Positions 58,461 through 64,000 of a stretch of DNA of 64,000 nucleotides are shown piece after piece. Every line of letters starts with the position of its first letter. Position 1 is the first letter of the stretch. Under the pieces are notes generated by a model that was given only the letters and a program-made list of their open reading frames with translations, did not search any database and had not been told where the DNA came from. The position numbers were made by a program, and so were the translations under genes. The stretch lies in NCBI GenBank assembly GCA_949752795.1, contig OX457057.1, positions 160,681,980 to 160,745,979 on the forward strand, read 5' to 3'. The stretch comes from Hyperoodon ampullatus. Taxonomy: Eukaryota; Chordata; Mammalia; Artiodactyla; Ziphiidae.

Positions 58461-58671
58461 GGGCTTCCCTGGTGGCGCAGTGGTTGAGGTCCGCCTGCCG
58501 ATGCAGGGGACACGGGTTCGTGCCCCGGTCCGGGAAGATCCCACATGCCGCGGAGCGGCTAGGCCCGTGAGCCATGGCCGCTGAGCCTGCGCGTCCGGAG
58601 CCTGTGCTCCGCAACGGGAGACGCCACAACAGTGAGAGGCCCGCGTACCGCAAAAAAAAAAAAAAAAAAAA
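58461..58671 (+). mobile_element. CHR-type SINE, short form, long A tail
   Basis: Target repeat aaagctataagatg (58447-58460) is matched by aaagctataaggtg (58672-58685). An uninterrupted A run of about 22 and intact CpG sites suggest a young insertion. Confidence 0.95.
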
Positions 58672-58689
58672 AAAGCTATAAGGTGCATA

Positions 58690-60018
58690 AGGGACATACT
58701 CTCTACTATCTTTGGTCTCCTGGGATCCCTCAGGACATTATACCTGAGACCCTCAATAACCTATTCCCTATCTGTCACCTAATTGGGAGCAATATTCTGT
58801 CTAGGTGACAGCATTCACAGCACAGCCATATTACTCTGGTGTCCCAGGCCTCACCAGCCTGGGAGTACCATATTTGGTGATATCTCTTCTCACCCAGAAT
58901 AGAGTCAGTTCAGTCATTTCTCCACTTTCTCTACCTCTCCCCATATATTGCCAAGAATGCTTGGCTCACTTTTCATGTGTCAGCTCCTTTATAGCTGCTT
59001 CCTGAAAAGAAATAACAACTCTGACAAGTGCTTGCAGGCCCGTCTCCACATCTGCTGACCTCTGGACGGCCCCGATAACATCCCCACCGTGGCTGACATG
59101 GAGATCTGGTCTCTGTTCTGAAATCTGGACAGGCTAGGGAGGCCAAAAGGAAAAATAGAACACTACTTTAAAAAAAAAATTTTAACTGTTATGATCATAC
59201 CCACTTGCTGTTCTTTGACTTGCTGGACCAGCTCGTTCATCTTCCCACTGAGCCGTTGGGGCACCTACAGCTTCTCACAGGCCAGGATGGACAATGACAG
59301 GGAAGGTCCTCCCAGACGAGCGCCAGCCAGGCTGAGTACCCAGCTAACTCTATACATCTTGGCCCATGCAAGTCACTGCTCCAAGCTGCCAGACAGCCCG
59401 ATGCTGAGAGCTGTCTCACGCCTGGATCTCCGTGGATCTCTGGTTCCCAAAGTCCCTGTCGCGTACTCCGCCCACCTCCTGCAACACCACCTGCTACCCT
59501 GGCTGGATAGTCCCGACATTGAATGCCTGGTCCCTTGTGCCCACCCGATCCTCTGTGGTCACGGAGATTCCCCTGTTTGGCCCCAGTTCTTACCATATCT
59601 GTGGCTGGGCTGCCACTGAGCACCTGGTCACCACCATGCTTTTGATTTGGCCTTTCCAAATAACCATCAGCCAAATGCCTTCTGAGTTTCCATTCCAACA
59701 GCATGCTGGAGGAAAAAAAAAAAAAAGGACAGATGGAAGTGAGGAGGGTGTTCAGGCAAGAGCAAGCACTGAGAGGTGCCAGGGGAGAGCAGAGCAGTTA
59801 TACCAGATAACCCGACTTCCTGATAAACGTTTTGTGCCCTTTCCTCTTATCACTAATTCACTGGGGCTGGAACATGGTGACTCAACCCTGCGGTGGAACT
59901 GAAAATAGAAAGGCCAGTACAGATTTTTCCCTTCCCTAAGATGGCTTACAATAGGAAATGTTAAAAAACTATAAGCACAGTGTTGTTCAATATTCCTAAA
60001 GAACCAATGAGTTGGATT
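58690..60018. other. No assigned gene; GC-rich block at 59190-59730 ends in an A run
   Basis: The part at 59190-59730 is richer in GC and CpG than its surroundings. It has a 142-codon open frame on the plus strand (59191-59619) and a 155-codon one on the minus strand, and ends in about 14 A at 59710-59727. This could be a processed copy of an mRNA, but I recognise no protein in any frame and no target repeat. The rest is unassigned. Confidence 0.35.
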
Positions 60019-60029
60019 GAGCATAATTT

Positions 60030-60240
60030 TTTTTTTTTTTTTTTTTTTGCCGTACGTGGGCCTCTCACTGTTGTGGCCTCTCCCGATGTGGAGCACAGGC
60101 TCCGGACATGCAGGCTCAGCGGCCATGGCTCGTGGGCCCAGCCGCTCCACGGCATGTGGGATCTTCCCGGACCGGGGCACGAACCCGTGTCCCCTGCATC
60201 GGCAGGCGGACTCTCAACCACTGCGCCACCAGGGAAGCCC
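60030..60240 (-). mobile_element. CHR-type SINE, short form
   Basis: The exact target repeat gagcataattt lies at 60019-60029 and 60241-60251. A T run to 60048 is the tail. Confidence 0.95.
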
Positions 60241-60251
60241 GAGCATAATTT

Positions 60252-60959
60252 AATTTACCAAAAACTTTCATTTATACACATAAAAAAAAAGAGTTTGACT
60301 ACTGTATAAAGCTAGATACTAACCTAACTTGTTCGAGAGCAAAGTTACAACATCTTATAAAATAAGTAAATGCTACTGAACACTTAGTGAGCTGAACATT
60401 CTCTATGTTAACTTTGTCAGCAAAGGCATGGGTTATCCAAAGTCATTTCTGATGTATCTCAACCATATAGAGCTATAAAATAAAATGAGTTCGTTAGTTG
60501 TTGGACCAGAGAACAAACGTTTCTAGATTACTTAGGGACTCTGAGGTGTAGCCAAAAATTCAAATGGCTAGTATTTATCTCTAAATGTAACTTCTAGTGT
60601 TTCTTTTGTTATTGAGACACCCTAGGAGGAACATCTCATATGAGCACTACGGTAATGCTATACTGGCCCATGTGCACTGTGGATCTTCAATGACGCTGGT
60701 TTTATGACCTCGAACCACTTTAGATTCTACCTTAGCTCCTGCCTAGGAGTGTCACCCAGTAACTGCCCCCCCGCCCCGGGAAGATACCCATGGCTCTTAC
60801 ATGTCCAGTGCTTGTGAGTTTCATTTCCTGAGCCACTGAACTCACCTGCTTCATCCCTCCACCTCACCCCATTCTTCTAATCTCTTTCACTTGGAGCCTG
60901 GCTGCCTTTATACTGTTTTGTTTTGCTCCTCCAGCTCACATCCTGGGGAGACGAAATAG
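60252..60959. other. No gene seen
   Basis: Unassigned AT-rich DNA. Confidence 0.4.
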
Positions 60960-61155
60960 CATGTGATTCCAAGTCTGCCACTTACCAGTTCTTCACAACT
61001 TGCTCAGCCTCTCTGAGCTTCATTTTTTTATCCATAATAATATACCTTCTTATATGGTTATTGTGAAGGTTAAAGGAGATAGAGCTAGAAAGTGCTTAGC
61101 AAAGGGCCTAGCACACAGTAAAAGCTCAATAAATGTCAGCCATTATTACTACTAT
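60960..61155 (+). mobile_element. MIR SINE, forward
   Basis: Reads aagtctgccacttaccagtt, gaaagtgcttagcaaagggc and gctcaataaatgtcagccat. Confidence 0.85.
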
Positions 61156-61895
61156 CTAGCTTTCCTGAGATGGCCAAAGGCTTGGCCATTCTTCAAATCT
61201 CTTTTTGTTTGACTTGACACATTCATGGATTGCTTTGATAGAATCTTTTCCAGGGCAGCCTAGCAACTTAATCTTTCTCTGTTCACCTTTCATGAACTTT
61301 TATACCCAGTCTTATCTCTGTGGGTGACGCCAGACACATGATTCCATATAACAACAGGGACACTCAGAACATGTTCCTGTAAGTTCTCATCTACATGTGG
61401 AAGGAAGCAGCAGAGGCAAGTCTTACAACATCACCTCATTATCACAAATGCCAAATTTTGGTAAATCAAGAAACACATTTTCAGAAACTTTTATCATAAA
61501 TGTCAAACTCAAGATGATCTAATCTTGATCTTACCAAGAATATCACCTAAGAAATTCTCAAAATGGGTACATTGAGACATTTTATAGGCAGTTATGCTTT
61601 CAGTTGGTTGTTGATTCCATTTATGAAATTTAAATCTGAAAAATAACTCATGGAACTGGGTAATAACCCAGTATGCACTTCATAATCCTATATGACAGTT
61701 GGGGGAAACCTCATTATGACTTGGGTTTGAACTGTCACAAACTTTTCTCTTTGGAAAATAGCCTGCTTTCATTTGGGGTCCATTTTGTCACTTTGGGGTA
61801 AAATGAAAGCCTCTCCACATGTCACTTCCAGAAAAATTATTGCCATTGACCATCAAAGCATCCATGTATAGCACAGGGTCTGTATGGCAGTTTTT
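61156..61895. other. No gene seen
   Basis: Unassigned DNA left of the L1 insertion. Confidence 0.4.
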
Positions 61896-61910
61896 AAACA
61901 TGGCTGTACA

Positions 61911-62120
61911 GCACTACTGACAATAGCCAAGACATGGAAGCAACCCAAATGTCCATCAACAGATGAATGGATAAAGATGTGGTATATATACACCATGGCT
62001 GGATTGTATAATCCAGCCATAAAAAGGAATGAAATATTGCCATTTGCAGCAACATGGATGAACCTAGAGAATATTATAGTAATTGAAGTAGTAAGTCAGA
62101 CAAAGACAAATATTATGTGA
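61911..62120 (+). pseudogene. L1 ORF2 C-terminal remnant
   Basis: Reads TIAKTWKQPKCPSTDEWIK, then MWYIYTM and FAATWMNLENI, the C-terminal end of L1 ORF2p. One codon is lost within the WIKMWYIYT block and changes follow. The endonuclease and reverse transcriptase parts are absent through 5' truncation. Confidence 0.88.
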
Positions 62121-62305
62121 TATCTCTTATATGTGGAATCTAAAAAACAATACAAATGAATTTACAAAACAGAAACAGACTCACAGACATAGAGAACAAC
62201 CTTATGGTTACCAAAGGGAAAGGGGGGAGGGATAAATTAGGAGTTTGGGATGAACAGATACACACGACTATACATAAAACAGAGAAACGATAAGGGTTTA
62301 CTATA

Positions 62306-62417
62306 GGGACTTCCCTGGTGGTCCAGTAGTTAAGACTCCCTGCTTCCACTGCAGGGGCGTGGGTTCAATCTCTGGTGGGGAAACTAAGATCCCGCATGCT
62401 GTGCAGCCAAAAAAAAA
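62306..62417 (+). mobile_element. tRNA-derived SINE, short older form, inside L1
   Basis: Reads gggacttccctggtggtcca and gtgggttcaatctctggtgg, ending gtgcagcc and an A tail. The related repeats aagggtttactata (62292-62305) and aaggatttactgtata (62418-62433) are the target duplication with changes. Confidence 0.9.
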
Positions 62418-62578
62418 AAGGATTTACTGTATAGCCAAGGAACTATATTCAATATCTTGTAATACCTATAATGGAAAAGAATGTGAAAAAATATGTAAAT
62501 AACTGAATCACTGCTGTACACTTGAAACTAACATTATATTATAAATTGACTATACTTTAATTTAAAAAAACATGGCTG

Positions 62579-62786
62579 GGGCTTCCCTGGTGGTGCAGTG
62601 GTTAAGGGTCCGCCTGCTGATGCAGGGGACACGGGTTCGTGCCCCGGTCTGGGAAGATCCTACATGCCGCGGAGCAGCTGGGCCTGTGAGCCGTGGCTGC
62701 TGAGTCTGTGCGTCCGGAGCCTGTGCTCCACGATGGGAGAGGCCACAACAGTGAGAGGCCCGCGTACCACAAAAAACAAACAAATA
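62579..62786 (+). mobile_element. CHR-type SINE in the target repeat of the L1
   Basis: Begins after acatggctg and ends in a CAAA tail. Its right target repeat lies at about 63020-63035 (aaaaaaaccatggctg), beyond a second SINE. It therefore inserted beside the L1 tail and was itself hit later. Confidence 0.93.
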
Positions 62787-63019
62787 GGGCTTCTCTAGTG
62801 GCGCAGTGGTTGAGAGTCCGCCTGCCGATGCAGGGGACACGGGTTCGTACCCCGGTCTGGGAAGATCCCACATGCCGCGGAGCGGCTGGGCCCGTGAGCC
62901 ATGGCCGCTGAGCCTGTGCGTCCGGAGCCTGTGCTCCGCAACGGGAGAGGCCACAACAGTGAGAGGCCTGCATACTGCAAAAAAACAAAAAAACAAACAA
63001 AAAAAACAAATAAACAAAC
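62787..63019 (+). mobile_element. CHR-type SINE inside the tail of another SINE
   Basis: Head gggcttctctagtggcgcag (one change from the usual ttccct), same orientation as its neighbour. It is followed by a mixed A and CAAA tail of about 50 bp, part of which belongs to the first SINE. Confidence 0.93.
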
Positions 63020-63035
63020 AAAAAAACCATGGCTG

Positions 63036-64000
63036 TACATTCTGTTACATTCCACCTATTGAGAAGTTGTATCTATATCACTTTTTACTTCAGTCTTCAC
63101 CAACAGAACATGGTGAGTTTTGAGCCAAGTGGAGGCTAGGCTAAGCCAAAAGAGATGCCTATGGGTGCAAAATTTAAGGAGGTACTCACTCTCAAGTTTG
63201 TGCCAGTATGGGCATTAATGTGTGATGCAAAAATCTTCACACTTTGCATCTCTCCATGTGCCTTTACCACAGACCTCCTTGTCTCTGATCATTTAAATTT
63301 TTTTCTTTGTAGGCTTTTGACCAGACAGCACTGCCTGGGAAGCTGCATATATTCCCATCTTGGGCCACTTTCTCTTCCACTGGATGGCCAGGTATACTGC
63401 TCACTGCACTACCCATTGGGAAGATTTTCCCTTTCCACTGTCTTTCAAGACTAACCCTTGAAATATCCACAGTCCAAACTGACCCATTCATAAACCAATC
63501 TCAGGCAGGTCTTTCAACTGGTCATGTGGGATCCCTCATAGGAACAACCCAATGCAATCATTGCGGGGGTGACATGGGGATCTAGGCTACCTAGTCATGC
63601 AGCTGTCTCATGCCTTCAAGTCTTGCTTGGGCTCAATCCAAAATGTACCATTGTCAATTTATGGTAGACTTTGCTGGGCCAGTCTGACTTTACGACTTAG
63701 TGAATGTAATGGAATCTAGCTCATGAGCAGTTCCAGAATCATGGTCATCTGATGTCTCAGGGTCAAGTGTTCCATTCCTACCAGGACCTAACTGTACACC
63801 TAGAGGTGTTTCACAAAGGACACTTAATTCTCTGATGTGGGTGGCATGAACTTATTCCAGAATCTCAGAGATCTGCATTGTGAATTTTTTCTGCAGCTTG
63901 TCATAAACTCCTCACTGCATCAAGGGAAACCCACCAACACCTGCAACTACATAAGATCTGGTGAATCATGTGGCTGAAGTGACGGTGCTGATTGCAGTAG
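63036..64000. other. No gene seen; possibly an old dispersed repeat
   Basis: Evenly mixed sequence with a 99-codon frame at 63155-63454 and no recognised domain. The style of 63500-63950 suggests an old retroviral-type repeat on the minus strand, but I could not assign it. Confidence 0.35.

Larger units (their letters stand above)
61911..62567 (+). mobile_element. Cetartiodactyl-type L1, 5'-truncated, split by a SINE
   Basis: Starts in ORF2 (acaatagccaagacatgga) and runs to the 3' end (tgtacacttgaaactaacat, then actatactttaattt and A). The target repeat aaacatggctgtaca at 61896-61910 has its partner after the tail, near 62567, where another SINE has since inserted into it. A tRNA-type SINE interrupts the 3'UTR at 62306. 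Confidence 0.92.

Noticed and set aside
62562..63030. 142 to 151 codon minus-strand frames
   Set aside because: Made entirely of two adjacent SINEs read backwards.
1..64000. A novel operon-like or defence system
   Set aside because: The window is vertebrate repeat-rich DNA without clustered intact genes; nothing supports a multi-gene system.

Overview
This window is mammalian nuclear DNA, most likely from a cetacean. The main evidence is about fifteen copies of one tRNA-derived SINE of about 200 to 330 bp. Its head reads gggcttccctggtggcgcag, it carries a B-box-like ggttcgtgcc, and it has an A-rich tail. This is the CHR type known from whales, hippos and ruminants. The short, very similar copies with long A tails seen here are what I expect in whales and dolphins. 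Cetartiodactyl-type L1 3' ends agree. The species cannot be named from the sequence.

No intact protein-coding gene, spliced exon set, tRNA or rRNA gene could be supported. The DNA is an AT-rich, repeat-dense intergenic or intronic landscape. The gene-derived pieces are all broken: a GC-rich, 5'-truncated processed copy of guanylate kinase GUK1 (31141-31690), a mariner transposase (28810-30060), L2 reverse transcriptase fragments, L1 ORF2 ends, and an ERVL-type pol remnant (about 4640-6110).

Layout. 1-121 is a long palindrome. 680-3300 is an old L2 on the minus strand, split by an L1M 3' end and a MaLR-like LTR. 4640-6110 is ERVL pol. 6773-6887 is a tiny L1 insertion. 8260-13010 is mostly L2 and MIR with two SINEs and a MaLR LTR. 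13111-18058 is largely unassigned, apart from one pyrimidine microsatellite. 18059-19805 holds a young L1 end beside an old L1M. 22860-25790 has L2 pieces, SINEs and a MIR. 28190-30476 is a SINE next to a mariner element that itself contains two SINEs. 30911-31690 is a perfect 70-bp tandem duplication followed by the GUK1 copy. 33200-40900 is a SINE, MIRs and L2 fragments. 42015-46258 is an LTR-like block, an L1M with an internal duplication, and MaLR pieces. 47320-52992 is L2, L1M and a long old L1-type LINE broken by two LTR-type insertions. 54480-61155 has scattered MIR, MER5A-like and SINE copies. 61896-63035 is a stack of one L1 and three SINEs.

The elements do not form a working system. 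They record insertion history: target-site duplications and nesting show that L2, MIR, old L1 and ERVL came first, then MaLR and mariner, then CHR SINEs and young L1 tails. The most unusual structures are the 98-bp palindrome, the exact 70-bp duplication, the composite-tailed SINE at 28190-28470 and the stacked insertions at 61896-63035. I found no convincing new biological system.
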